Positions 41,531-53,045 of a stretch of 64,000 nt of DNA are shown in pieces. A model generated the notes under the pieces. That model worked only from the letters and a program-made list of their open reading frames with translations. It was not told the origin of the DNA and searched no databases. Each line of letters starts with the position of its first letter. The first letter of the stretch is position 1. Source of the stretch: Prorocentrum cordatum (taxonomy: Eukaryota > Sar > Dinophyceae > Prorocentrales > Prorocentraceae); the NCBI GenBank assembly GCA_963575745.1, contig CAUYUJ010016155.1, positions 145,657-209,656 on the forward strand, read 5' to 3'. Position numbers and translations under genes: made by a program.

Positions 41531-41700
41531 AAACTCCAGTTGCGGCAGAATACGCAAGTACGACCGACGAGGCGGCGGCAGCCCGGAGATTGCGCTCAGC
41601 GCTGGAGGCCCGCCGCCAAAGGCCACGCCAGAAGGGGCGTCTTCTGCGGCCACGTAGAAGTCGGTCGCCCCAGAACCTCGAAGAGAAGCAGGCGCGAGAC

Positions 41701-42410
41701 TCAGCCCAGAGGCCGCGCTGGACAACGAGCGCCCAAAGCCGAAACCACATGGTTCCACCGAGCACGGAAGCCGCTCTGCCCGAAGGGCGATAGCGGATCG
41801 GTGGAACGCACATGCTGGGAGAGAAATTCCAGGAGCCTCAGCGTCGCCTTGTCAGAACGCGCTGCGCGGGGCACGCGCGGCGGGTCTTCGGCGCCCCCAT
41901 GGAAAGGAAGGCATCTCCGGTCGCCAGGTAGCGACACATCACAACGGCGCGCGACCAGGAGCTCGCCATGCGCGGCGAAGGAACACAATGAAACCCAGCA
42001 GCAACAGGGCCGCCATGAAGGGCCAGTCCCACCGGAGGCCGAGGACAACAGTGACCCGAAGCAGGGCGCGGGGCAGAGGAGGGCGGAGCGTGGGGGGCTC
42101 AGCCAGCCCCCACCGCTGAGCCACATCCCAAGCTCCTGCGAGAAAGGCGCGCGCCGGAGGGGGCGCGCGGCTCGGAGCCCCAAAATGGAGCGCCCCAACA
42201 TGTGACGCGGAGGCCCTGCATCGCGAGGGCAGACGCCGAAGCTGGCGAGGATGCGCGAAAGCATAAACCCGCCGCGGCACAGCGCGGCGGGGGCGACGCG
42301 CGAATGCTCCACGAGCCAAAGCTCAAAAGCGTCGACCGATTTGGACTGACGCTCAAGGCACGGAGAAGCGAGATGCGAATCGCGCACTAGGGGGGCGCGA
42401 GGGGCACGAG
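41701..42410 (-). pseudogene. Tyrosine-recombinase-like fragment of the large retroelement
   Basis: The frame reads QSKSVDAFELWLVEHSRVAP, then LSRILASFGVCPRDAGPP. Much later it reads [29 protein letters not shown] and then [20 protein letters not shown]. The spacing and the 'dk..l......plfpf....f...w' wording recall the catalytic half of dinoflagellate tyrosine-recombinase-like proteins. The diagnostic R...H-x-x-R...Y residues were not located; the C-terminal part may be scrambled by the TA array at 41352. Treat as a hypothesis. Confidence 0.25.
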
Positions 42411-42559
42411 GTCGGGCAAAACTAAGCCCCCGGCTCGCCCCGCGGCAGGGCTGGCCGCCGAAGCGGGGGCGCCGGCGGCGGCAGGCGCGGCCGCTGCAGG
42501 AGCCGCGCAGACGCCGCGCGCGCACCGCAGGACCAGCCCATTCCGCGCAGCGGCGCGGT

Positions 42560-45500
42560 GCCTCACTGCAGCGCGGTTCTGCGAGACCAGCTCGGCCCGC
42601 TCGCGCCTGGACGCGAAGCGCGGGGAAAGCCGCGCCTCGCGACCGTCGAACTCGATGCCCGAGTCGACGGCGAGGTCCCCCCGCGCGGCGGCGACAAGAA
42701 CCTGGGCGTCGAGGGCGACGCGGCGCGCCGAGGCTTCCACCTCCGACGGCAGCGCGCCCCCCGCCTCGAGACCCCAGTCGAAGGGGTCGCGGACACCACC
42801 AGGCCAAATGAGCGCCGCACTCTCCTGCGACGCCTCACGGCGCCGGGCCGCGGGGAGCAACCTCGCGGGCGACGCCGCCGAGAATGCGCGCGCGAACGCG
42901 CGACGCATCTCGGGGGGGCCCCCCGTGGCGACCCGAATCCAAGACAGGGAACGAGTCCCCGCCAAGGCTGGCGCGCCACATGGCGTCGAGCACGGCGGCC
43001 AGAGCCGCGGCCCGTCGGCGCCGAGTCACATTGCGACCCAAGCCCACTCCCTGAATGCCTCATCCCTCACCGGGCCAATCTGGGCAACGGCGCCAATTGC
43101 GAGCAGCTCGTCGGGGCTCTCCACGGGGCACGCGCCGCCCGCGCAGAACAAACGGCGGCGCTGCCGCAGAGCGTGCCAGAGGCGCAGCAGCGGCGAGGAG
43201 GGGCTGGCGGCCTCGTCGGGCCCCGCTGGCGCGAGCCGACGGAGCCACGACAAGGCGCCCTGAAACGTCGCCCCAGCCCGGCAACCAGTGGACGACTGTC
43301 AGGGGCTCGCCAGCCACCTCCAGGCGCCACCCGAGCGCGTCGCTCGCGCCCTGCGGCAGCGTCGACTCTGCGGTCGGACAGACCGCCGACCGCGCGAGCA
43401 GCGTGAGCTTCAGCCGCCGGAGACATCAGGGGGCGCGCTCAGCCAGGCGACGCCGACGCTGGCGACAGATCAGAAGCTCAGCGAACAATACTTCCGCCGC
43501 GGCGGATGAGGAAGCACTAGCACCCCCTCCAACAGCACGCCCTTCTCCCTGCGGGGACACCTTGCAGCATCAGCCGGCGAGAGGGAGGCGACCCCTCAGT
43601 CCCTGGGACGGGGGAGCCACCACTTCGAGCGGAGGGGCTCGCGACCGAGAGCTCCGAGCGAAGGCCGAGGCGGCGGCGCTCGCCGGCTCGTCCCTGGCCC
43701 TCGCGGCGGGCAGCCTTCCTCCCCGCCCGAGTCGGTGGAGGCGATCCGCCTCTCCCCGATGCCCTTCTAGCTTCTAGCACCCGCCTCTGGGCTTCCAAGA
43801 GGGCAGAGATCATGGGGGGCGCCCCTGGCGGACGCTCCAGGGGCGGGGGCCCACCCCTGCCGAGTGGGCCCCGCGACACGCTGCGGGGCCGCGGAGACTG
43901 GCTCGCGCCCTGGGACTTGACGAGAGCCACTCTGGGATCAGAGGTTCGCGCGAAGCTAGGCCGATCTCCCTCGCGGTTCGCCGCGCGGCCCCCGGCGCCC
44001 ACGCGGTTCCGCGCCCCGCCAGCCGCGGCGCGCTGAGCAGGAGGGCCGAAGCTAGGGCGGCGACTGGGCAGCGGCGCCGCTGCGGAGCCAGAGCCATCGC
44101 CCGAGGGCCACCCCGCCCGCGGAATCCCGGAGCGCAGCTGGGACCCCTGGGACCACGTGGCAGAGAGTCCGCCGCGGGCCGGGCCCGCGGCCGCAAACGC
44201 CAGGCCGGAACCGGTCGGGGCCCCCGCGGCTGGACGGGACTTGGCACGGATGCCCAAATCAGCAGAGCGCCACGAGCGCTCGCGGGAGGGGGTCCTGGGG
44301 GCGCCCCAGGAGCGGCCCCAGGCGGCGGGCCCGGAGGCGCGCGGGATCCCGGAGGTCCGCCGCCTCTCCCGCTGGCCGCAGCGGCAGCGCCAGGCCGCGC
44401 GCGGCCCGCTCAACCCCGCTGGGCGGCCCGCTTGCGAGCGCGGCGACCGCGGCCCGCGCCGGAACCCGCCCCCGGCGCGTGTCCCCCACGGTAGGGGCGG
44501 TCCTCCACCGCCTCCCCCCGCGGGCCCGCCGCTGGTCCTGCCGCGCGAAGCTGGCGGCGGGATCGTCGCCGCCGAGCACCCCGCGCCCGCGGGGGCCCGC
44601 GGCCTCCGCGTCGGCCAGCCGGCGACCGAGGGCCGACGCAGGCGCGTCTGGGCCGGCGCGCGCGGCGCGGCCCGCCAGGCCCGCGCGGCGCACGACCTCG
44701 GCGTCGCGGAGCACAGCACGCATCAGCTGGCGGTGATGGCGGCCGATCTGGACCGGCGCAGCGCGCTTCAGCCCGCGCGCTTCGCCGCAGCCTCTATCAG
44801 CCGCGGCATCGCCATGCCATCGACGATCCTGCTGGCCAGGGCGACCCGCGAGGCAGCGCGGGGGGCCCTACCCCGCGGGGCGGCGGAAGGTGCGAGGCTG
44901 CTGACCACCGCGGCTCGCGCCGCGCGGATCGCGACCAGCTCCACGCGCCCTCGCTCGGCCACCTGCGCATGAGCTCCGCGGGGCCCGCAGCTGCCAACGC
45001 GCAGTCCGCGGAGCCAATGCCCCGAGCGACATCCGGCGAGTCAGGAAGCGCCTGCCGCAGGCGAAGCTCATCCTCGGCCGCGAGCAACGTCTCGCTGAGG
45101 GCCGCCAGCACAAAGGCGCGGCAGGCGGTCGCTCGACCGCGGGCCCCCTCGCCCTGAGCATCGGCCTTGGACAGCGCGCTCGCGGCCGTTCCAGAGGCGC
45201 TGCAGGCCGCGTCGCTGGGCTCCGCGGCCGCCCAGCAAGCCCGCGCCAGCTTGGACTCGGCGTCGCAGCAGGGCCCGCCAGCGGCACGCCCGCCCCCCCG
45301 ACGGATCGGAGGCCCCACCCCCGACGGGAGCCTGATCGGGGCGGCGGGACACCGAGGCCTTGCGGCAAACGGCCTCGACGACGGGCCGAGGCGCGTCCAC
45401 GGCCACGCCCAGGAAGGCGGCCGCAGTCTGCAGCCGCGCGGCGCTCGCGAAACGACGCGGCGCTACGAAGAGGCGCCCCGAGGGCGCCAGAGTCGAGCCC

Positions 45501-46240
45501 CGAGGGCTCGGACGCTCGTCCGCAGAGGGCGGAGGCGGACTTGCGCCGGGACCCGAAGGTCGGGAAAGCTCCGCCGAAGACGCGGGAAAGGTTTCAGGGG
45601 CAGCCTCCAACCTCGCGCTCCCGTCGGAGCCGTCCCCGGCAGGACCGCGCTGACCGCACGGCGCGCTGGGCGGCCCCCGCGAGAGCACGGCGGCGGCCGA
45701 GGCCGCAGGCCGCGGGGGGCCACGGGAGCCGAGGACGGACCAGGCTCCGCGTGGCCATCGGCAGGGGCGGCCACCCCCGCACCCGACAGGGGCGAGGCCG
45801 CGGGCCCTGGGGGGCCCCGCCCCCAGGCCTTCGAGCCAAGCACAGCGCGACCAGCCCATCCCACAAGCAAGTGGAATAAGACCCGCGGGAATCCGCCAAG
45901 GCCACGCAGTCAAACCTGGAGAAATCGACCAACTCCGCTTCGATCAGCCACGCGGGGGGATCCCGAGAGGGAGGTCGCACCGCGCGGTTGCGAGTCGGGT
46001 CGCCAGCCCTGCGCACATCAGCTGGCACGCACGGGCCTCCAAGATAGAGACCTCCCCCGATGCAACAGCGCTTGCAGAAGCTTTTGTAGACTGCAGCCTC
46101 CTGGATATATTGCGGCGCGGCGTACGGAATTCCGATTCGCAGGCCAATCAGAAACGCAAAGCTTCCGAAAGCTCAGTGATACTGCGCGGCGCGACTGGTC
46201 GGCCCAGCGAGGGGGGGCCCAATTCTGCGCGCAGCTACAC
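42560..46240 (-). pseudogene. Frameshifted coding tract of the large retroelement
   Basis: Protein-like segments occur in alternating minus-strand frames. Examples are EPLTVVHWLPGWGDVSG near 43310, LLRLWHALRQRRRLFCAGGA and DELLAIGAVAQIGPVRDEAF near 43150, MAMPRLIEAAAKRAG near 44815, and RLRQALPDSPDVARGIGSAD near 45060. GC content near 75% keeps both strands open, so longer nominal frames are not evidence. No domain is recognised. It lies between the reverse-transcriptase part and the recombinase-like part. Confidence 0.4.
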
Positions 46241-46286
46241 GAGTTCAGGCCCCAGGGGACTCCCGCGGCTCAGAACGGCAAGCAGT

Positions 46287-46602
46287 CGGCGATCGCGCAG
46301 CGCAGCGCGCTGGCCGCCGCGCTCGGACCTGCGCCGCAGCTCGGCAGAGAGGCACGGGCTGACAAACGCACGGACAACGCCGCCCCAGACGAGGAAGGCG
46401 GCCGAGCCGGAAACCTCTGGGGCATAGCCCGCGCAAAGGTAGGTCGGCGATCGCGCAGCGCAGCGCGCTGGCCGCCGCGCTCGGACCTGCGCCGCAGCTC
46501 GGCAGAGAGGCACGGGCTGACAAACGCACGGACAACGCCGCCCCAGACGAGGAAGGCGCCCGAGCCGGAAACCTCGGGGGCATAGCCCGCGCAGAGGTCG
46601 GT
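46287..46602. repeat. 158-bp tandem duplication
   Basis: The units 46287-46444 and 46445-46602 are nearly identical, with a few single-base differences such as 'ggaaacctctgggg' against 'ggaaacctcggggg'. It lies in the region after the reverse transcriptase and shifts the frame (158 is not a multiple of 3). It arose after the element lost function or inactivated it. Confidence 0.92.
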
Positions 46603-46604
46603 CG

Positions 46605-46991
46605 CGGACGTGAAGGCCAAGGACGCGCAAGCGAGGAGCTCGTCACGCACGGAGATGGGAAGCCAATACTCCGCGTCGGTTCCCATTTCGAAACTACATA
46701 AGGACACGCGTGGGCGAACGCCGACAGAAGAGGCCAGCGATAAAGGAAGACCTGCACCCAACACCCCCCCAGCGACGCCAAAACGGCGCGCGTCGAACGA
46801 CCGAGGTGCGCTTGGATAAGCGCAAGCCTGCACAGGGCCACCGTCCGAACGAGCGGGGCGCAGACAATGCGAATTCTACCTTCCGCCTCGGCGCCGTCGA
46901 CGACCTCGCGGGCCGCGCCGCGGGTCTGCTTGGCAGGGCGCTGGATGAGGCCCACGCCGGGGCACCCGCGGTCGCGAGTGGCGAATACCAC
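46605..46991 (-). pseudogene. Segment following reverse transcriptase in the large retroelement
   Basis: Two frames contain LGRSTRAVLASLGGCWVQVF and LYRWPLLSAFAHACPYVV, then after a shift YWLPISVRDELLACASLAF and AEVSG-type sequence (YAPEVSGSGAFLVWGG). The same wording recurs from memory in dinoflagellate retroelement proteins after the 'DD' motif, where a connection and RNase H-like domain are expected. The 158-bp duplication repeats the end of this segment. Confidence 0.45.
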
Positions 46992-47036
46992 CTGATCGGG
47001 ACGCGACGGGCCATCAGGCCGCGGGGCATCACCTGT

Positions 47037-47430
47037 TCAGGGAGGCTTCTGAAACCCTGCGCGGTCGTCGACATTGAGCATCTCGACGAAAGGGCCGCGC
47101 GGAAAAGGCGCGCGATGCACGGCTTGCTCCTCGGGCCGGAGAACCCCGAAACTACGCAGCACACCCTCATGGGCGGAATTGGCGATCTCAACCGCCACGT
47201 CGTCGCCCATCGCGAGCGCGATCAGGCGCGGGGACGCGCCATCGAGCATTTTTCAGCTCGGGCCGCCATTCCTTGAACGACTTGAAGCGGACCGCAGGGA
47301 GCCGCACTCGCAACGCAACCCGCTTGACCCGCAACGGCGACACCTTGAAGGCATAATAGAACTCACGCAAGGCATCGCATGACACAACCAGCCACTCGCC
47401 GGGGGCCAGGTTCACGCCGCAGAGCAACAT
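47037..47430 (-). pseudogene. Atypical reverse transcriptase core
   Basis: The first frame (47430-47188) reads GEWLVVSCDALREFYYAFKV, which I take as motif A with its catalytic Asp. A second frame (47249-47037) reads ALAMGDDVAVEIANSAHEGV (motif B position) and FVEMLNVDDRAGFQ, with the VDD of motif C. The two frames meet near 47250, so one frameshift separates them. The pattern is that of a reverse-transcriptase lineage common in dinoflagellates and different from LINE, copia and gypsy wording. Reverse transcription of the element RNA is the inferred role. Confidence 0.55.
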
Positions 47431-47466
47431 GCCCTGACCAGGGCGATGAATGCTGGAGGAGATGTG

Positions 47467-49848
47467 CTAACAGCGATTGTTCACCACCGTGGTATCTAGG
47501 AGCAGACGATCGAAGTCGTCGCTCCTGGGGACCCCGAATGCCCCGCACGCCACGCCCCAAGCAAGGCCCGAGGAGGGAGTCAGAAACAGAGTGCCGCAGG
47601 AGCCCCGTTTCCGAAGAAGCCCCCATAGCTTCGCACGAGTCACATGGGCCCGAGCGCCCCGAAGCCCCTCGGGCCACTCTCCGCGCGGACGGCGCGTGAC
47701 CTCGGGGCCCAGAAAGGCAGCGCGGACCCGTGAGTCGGAGGGAAAGGGCGCAGGATCAAACGCAGGCGAGTAATCCCACTTGATGCGGGACGCCCTGACC
47801 TTAAGATCAATGAGCCCGGCGCGGGTAGAGCCCCAGGCCGCCGCCGTAGCCGGCGAGCCAGCGACAGGCGCGCCCCACGCGCAAACCCGCACGGGGGCAG
47901 GCACGAGTGAAGAGAAGGAGAGAGGGGCCCCGAGAGCTGCAACATGGGCGGCCAGACCATGGGGCGAGACCTCGGCGGAGTCGAACTCTGCGAACGCCCG
48001 CCCCAAGTCGCTGTTGCCCCCGCGGGAATTGGGAACTGCGATCACGCAGAGCTGCTCGACGCGGCCCCGCACGCCACCCTGGCAAGGGCAGACCGTTGAA
48101 CGCGCGCGCGAGCCTGGATGGGGGGGGCGCGAGGCCAGGCCCCCCGATGGCCATCCAGCGAAGCGCGTCGCAGCGAGCTGCGCCAGCGCGCGCGCGGAGC
48201 GCCCCAGCCGCCAGCGCTCGCGAGGGCGACCCGAGCGGGGACCGGGGGGCACGGCCAGGGATCGCGGGGAAATGCCCTTCGGAAAGAAGAGCGCCCCGCA
48301 TTGATGGGCGGGAGAAAGAGGGGAGATAACACCGGGCACCCTGCCCCACCTGGGCCAGCGCAGCGGCAATGTAAATCGACGTTCGCGACTGGAAACAGGA
48401 AACAAACGCAGCGCGGCAGCGAGGTCAGCGACGCAATGCGCAACCTTAGCAGTGGCGCAGGCAGCGGGCGAACCATTACTCGCACCGCTAAGGCAAGAGA
48501 GAACCTTGGGGCCCGTCGGGGCTCGAGGGGGGCCCGAGGCGGAGGCGGAGCTGCGACCGCGGGGCGCGCGTCTCCCTGCGGGGCCGCAACAGCATCGCTG
48601 GAGTTGCACGTTCCCACGGCCGCGGCCCCACTCAACCCGGACACGCTCGGCGGCCGCAACGCCGCCGAGATCATCGGCTCGCCGCGGCCCCCGCCCTGGG
48701 CCACCGCGCGCAAAATGCGCGGAGCCCACCGTCGCGGCCTTCTTCGGCGGGCCTTTCGAAGAAGATTTCCCCCCCATGGGCTCTGCCATGAGGGGGGCCT
48801 TCGACTCGGTTGCCGGAGAAGCCCTCGCCCGCCCCCCCGACCGCTGGGCATCGAGGCGAGAACGGAAGAACACCATCTCATCCACGCAATCGCCCTGGGC
48901 CGACAGCCTGCGAGGATCCACGCGCGGACAGAAAGGAAGCTGGGCCCCCTCTCCGCGTCGATGCGAGTGGCCTGCACGGGGGGCGCCCCCAGCCCCGCCA
49001 AGAACCACGCGGTTTACAGGCAATCGCGGCGCCCTGCCAGCGCGTCGACGAAAGCGCTGGCAGCTGATCGGGGCCCCCGCCCTGCCTGCGCCCCCGCTCT
49101 CGGACGCGCGCGACAGCCCCGCGCTGAGCCGCGCGGAATGGGCGAGCATCTCGCGCGTCTCTGGGCGGGCCCCCAGCGGGCTGCGCTCGCGAAAATACTG
49201 GAACACCGCCGTGGAGATGACCGCTGACGGCTCCACCCCCGGAGCCCGAAAAAAGGTGAGCCCTCTGCCTGCGCTGCACAAGTACTTGCTGACACTCTCT
49301 TCGACGCGCGATCCGACGCATCGAGGTTCGAACAACTCCTGCTTCGACCGCCGCGGGAGCAGCAAGATGAAGAGGGCCGCAGAGCGCCCCAGGAGGGGAT
49401 GCGTCGCCGCCCCAAGCTGCCCCGGCCGCTGGAGGGACCCCCGCAGGCGCAGCAACGCCAGTTCCAAAGTGGACTCTGGCGCGCTGCTCGGGCGAAGCCC
49501 GTCTCCCGCGACGCCCCCGCGACGCAGTCGCCGACCCCGTCGGGCGCCCAGACCTGGGGGGGGCAGGGAGCGGCGGCGGCGCCAAGGGCGGCGGAAGTGG
49601 CGAACGAGCGCTCCCAGGCACCCTCTTTCCCAACGCGGCCGCCAACGCCGACGCGGGCGCGAGGGCGCGGCTCTGGACGCGCTGCGGGGGGGGGGGGGGG
49701 GGCGGCGACTACGCCTGCGTCGCTCGCAGGTCCTCCTGAGGAATGCCCACGCGCGCCGCCTCGCCCGCGAACAGCTGGGGCGCTGCGACGCGGGCCCCCA
49801 GCGTGCCCGGGCGCGCCCCCAGAGGTGGAGCCGCCGACTGGGCCGCAT
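47467..49848 (-). pseudogene. Long frame upstream of the reverse transcriptase
   Basis: This 793-codon minus-strand frame is the longest protein-like one in the element. The first ~100 residues are Arg-rich and probably out of frame. From about residue 110 it has protein-like segments: LLRLRGSLQRPGQLGAATHP; RRSKQELFEPRCVGSRVEES; AVISTAVFQYFRERSPLGAR; QGDCVDEMVFFRSRLDAQRS; HCVADLAAALRLFPVSSRER; SRIKWDYSPAFDPAPFPSDS. It ends FDRLLLDTTVVNNRC at a stop, shortly before the reverse transcriptase. No domain is recognised; gag-like or linker functions are guesses. GC content makes the length alone weak evidence. Confidence 0.45.
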
Positions 49849-50653
49849 TAGCAGCCATCAGCCGTTGAATCTCCAGCGGGGCCTCTGCGCGGGTCATACG
49901 CACCCCCTCGCCCAGCGCCGCGGCGATCGCTCCTCGCGCGCGGGGGCGGGCTTCGCTCGCCCACGGCTTCGGATGAGCGCCGAGACGATCCCCCAGAGGA
50001 GAGGGGGTGCCGCTGGCAGCGGCGTCGTTCGCACGGGGATGGGGGGGCGCCCCTCGGCGTCGGCGTCGTCTTCCACCTCGCCTTCCGCGAACTCGTCCGC
50101 GGAGTGGTAGGGCGTCGCCCTCTCCATGCCAGGGGGGCGCCTCCTCCCCGTCTCGAGGAACAGCGCCGTGGATCGCCACGTAGCCGTCGCGCAGGCTGGC
50201 GACCCCTGAGGTGCACGGCCACTACGCGAGGCCACGGGCTGATCCGAACGGGAAAAGCCCGTCGACGTCTCTCTCGTCGAGAGGGGCGAGAGCCTCCAGA
50301 CCCAGCTCGGAAATCTCCAAGCCGACCACCAGCACCGAAGCGGTCGTGCTCAGTGGGCGAGACGCCGCACCGAGCAAAGGCAAGTTGACCACCTGGAAGG
50401 GGCCGACAAGCCCGCCGCACCCCTCCGCCTCCGCCAAACTGAGAAGTTCGGCTGGGCGAAAGGATCCAGGCAGCGCCAGCAGGACGCCCCCAGGCCGGGT
50501 GGCCATGGGGATCGGGGCGTAGCTCACCTCGCCCTCGCCCAGCCGCCAGCGGTCGCAGCGCGACGCTGTCAGGGACGAGAACGGGTGAAGGTCGGGCCAA
50601 GTCGGCCCGTCGGGGATGGCGAGCCCCCCCGACGTAGACGCGTCGTCCGTCAT
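49709..50653 (-). pseudogene. 5' coding region of the large retroelement
   Basis: An ATG at 50653 opens 143 residues starting MTDDASTSGGLAIPDGPTWP and including DRWRLGEGEVSYAPIPMATR and LALPGSFRPAELLSLAEAEG. It stops at 50222. Coding then seems to move to the frame 50235-49894 (YHSADEFAEGEVEDDADAEG) and then to 50179-49709 (RMTRAEAPLEIQRLMAANAA). At least two frameshifts are needed. The composition and position suggest a gag-like or N-terminal polyprotein region. No family was recognised. Confidence 0.4.
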
Positions 50654-51286
50654 GGCTGCTGGCGGGGGGAGCGCACTGGCCGCCAGCCAAGCTCAGCCGT
50701 GATAAGACGCAGCGGCTGGGCCTCGCGCCAAGGCCCGCGCTGGCTCCTCAGCCTGCGCGCCTGGGCCGTAGGCCAGGGCACGCTGCAGGCCGCGACCGAG
50801 CCCACCAGGGACTGCGATTGACGCCCGTGCGCAAAGGAGCCCTGACGACCCGCACCAGCGGGCCACCAGAGCCCCGACGCAACAGCCTCCGCAGAGACCG
50901 TAGGCGGCAGTGGTCACCAACAGGGCCACGACCGACAACAACAGCAAAGGAGTCACCCCGTTGCTCAGGTGCACCGCCAGCCCTAGGCAAACGATGGGGC
51001 AAGCCGCACCGGCAGCGGCAAAAGGGCAGTGCCCTCCGCCGCTCAGATCGGCTTGAGCGGACCACGAAGACCCCGCGGAGAAGCCGACGTATTTCGCGAG
51101 AGGTGCCAGAGATCGAGCCGCTCGCAGAGCGCGGCTCACAGACCTTGGAAGAGCACCGCCCCCGCACCGCCGATGGCGGCCTGGGTAAGCGCCTGCATAG
51201 AGCTCCCGCCCAGGGATGCCACGCGAGGATTCAGGGCCGAAGCAGCTGCAGACGACCACAGCGCTTACGGGCAGAGCGAATAAAAG

Positions 51287-51459
51287 AGAGAGGGAGAGAG
51301 AGAGAGAGAGAGAGCGAGCATCATCATCAGCACCATCATCATCATCAGCATCATCATCAGCAGCATCACCATAATCATCATCATCATCATCAGCATCATC
51401 ATCATCATCATCATCATCATCAGCAGCATCAGCATCAGCATCAGCATCAGCATCATCAG

Positions 51460-51492
<33 letters not shown>

Positions 51493-52330
51493 TCGCATCA
51501 GCGCTTTCATCATCAGCATCATCAGCATCAGCATCAGCATCATCATCAGCATCATCATCATCATCATCAGCAGCAGCATCAGCATCAGCATCATCATCAG
51601 CAGCATCATCATCAGCAGCAGCATCATCAACAGCAGCAACAGCAGCATCAGCATCATCGTCAGCAGCAGCATCATCATCAGCATCAGCATCAGCGTCATC
51701 AGTCTCATCATCATCAGCATCAGCATCAACATCAGCAGCATCATCATCAGCAGCATCAGCATCCGCATTATCATCGTCATCAGCATCAGCATCAGCATCA
51801 GCATCAGCACCAGCATCGTCATCAGCATCACCAGCAGCAGAACCATCATCATCAGCATCATCAGCATCAGCAGCAGCATCGTCATCATCAGCAGCATCAG
51901 CATCATCATCATCAGCATCAGCATCATCATCAGCAGCATCAACATAATCATCCTTACAACCATCATCGCCAGCACCATCATCACCATCAACAACAGCATC
52001 ATGGTCGTCATCATCGTCAGCATCAGCATCATCATTAGCATCAGCATCGTCATCGTCATCCTCTTCGTCATCATCATAATCATCATGATGACGTCGTCGT
52101 CGTCATCGTCATCAGCATCATCAACATCATCATCAGCAGCATCATCATTATCCTCGACGTCATCCTCCTCCTCGTCCTCGTCCTCCTCCTTCTCATCATC
52201 ATCAACATCATCATCGGCATCATCATCATCCTCATACTCACCAGCAGCAGCATCACAATCACAACCGAGTCAGGATCATCACCAGCATCGTCATAGTCAT
52301 CACCGCCATCATCAACAGCAAGATACATTG
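51287..52330. repeat. GA run and ~1-kb CAT/CAG trinucleotide array
   Basis: A GA dinucleotide run (51290-51314) is followed by about 1 kb of CAT and CAG triplets in irregular order, with CGT, CAC and CTC variants near the right end. The poly-His and poly-Met frames are artefacts. Confidence 0.97.
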
Positions 52331-52519
52331 GAACCTATATGGCTTGAAGAAGGCATGAAAAGCTCAAAGTCTACGATTCGAAGCCCAGGACAGCCATAGC
52401 AAACTCTATACCATATCAAGGCTCATAGCAAGGAAAAGCCTATCTTCCAAACCGTTCGCGGAAGGTCATGGACGGTAGAGAATCAGGAGATGCCGAGGCT
52501 GTAAAATATTAGGGAATCT

Positions 52520-53045
52520 GAAAGAATTCATGAAAACCCCCAATGCGCGTCCTTGGGTGCGCTCTGGCCCAAATCTCTAAACGGATCTGTCCGTGGTGAC
52601 GCGGAACCTCCCAGAGGCCCCCCAAACAAAATACAGCAGGTTGCCAATGACCTCGAACCTCGATCCTCGAGAAGGCCGCCGCCCCAAACATCGATGTCTT
52701 GATTTCTTCGGCACAGGGTCCCCCAAAAGTCTGAACCCTTCCCCAAGGCCTGATTTTCATCCCTGGTCGTTCTTTGATGGTTCTGGGGCCCGGCGAGGGC
52801 CCCCAGAGGCCGAAATCGGCCAAAAGTCTCCCGTCGTGGCTTTTCCACGGCGCGAACAGCTTGTCTGGGGAACCCACACCCCCGAAGTCATGATCTTGTC
52901 ATAACGTCGAACCCCAAAGAGGTCTCGACCCATTCCCCGGGACCGGCTTTTCATCCCGAGTCGTTTTCTGGCGGTCCCGAGGCCTGGTGAGGGCCCCACG
53001 AGGACGAAAATCCAGAAAAACCTCAAGTCATGTTTCTTTCGCGGC
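52520..53045. repeat. Repeat family F, ~2.5 tandem units of ~197 bp
   Basis: Units share 'ccttccccaaggcctgattttcat', 'gtcgttt', 'ggggcccggcgagggcccc' and 'ttgtctggggaa' in the same order near 52730 and 52930. Part of a third unit precedes them. A single copy occurs at 12380-12560. Bases 52331-52519 hold nothing recognised. Confidence 0.65.

Larger units (their letters stand above)
40862..51292 (-). mobile_element. Large GC-rich retroelement with atypical reverse transcriptase, minus strand
   Basis: Minus-strand coding runs through most of this 10.4-kb tract in frames that change repeatedly. A 5' ORF (50653) is followed by a long ORF (49848-47467), a reverse transcriptase with motifs A-B-C (47430-47037) and a conserved-looking follow-on (46990-46600). 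Arg/Ala-rich segments and a weak recombinase-like 3' part (42400-41700) come last. Both ends carry the 18-mer ggccgaagcagctgcaga (about 41050 and 51237), with related flanks. The exact termini are uncertain. The order resembles DIRS-like or related tyrosine-recombinase retroelements. The copy is inactive. Confidence 0.5.

Noticed and set aside
45167-46585. 472-codon plus-strand frame
   Set aside because: It is the reverse shadow of minus-strand coding in the large retroelement. It is Arg/Ala/Pro-rich and contains the 158-bp duplication twice.
48452-50110. 552-codon plus-strand frame
   Set aside because: It lies opposite the better minus-strand frame 49848-47467. Composition is Arg/Pro-rich and no domain is visible.
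51265-52086. Poly-Met and poly-His open frames on the two strands
   Set aside because: Trinucleotide CAT/CAG array; same artefact at 40459-40818.
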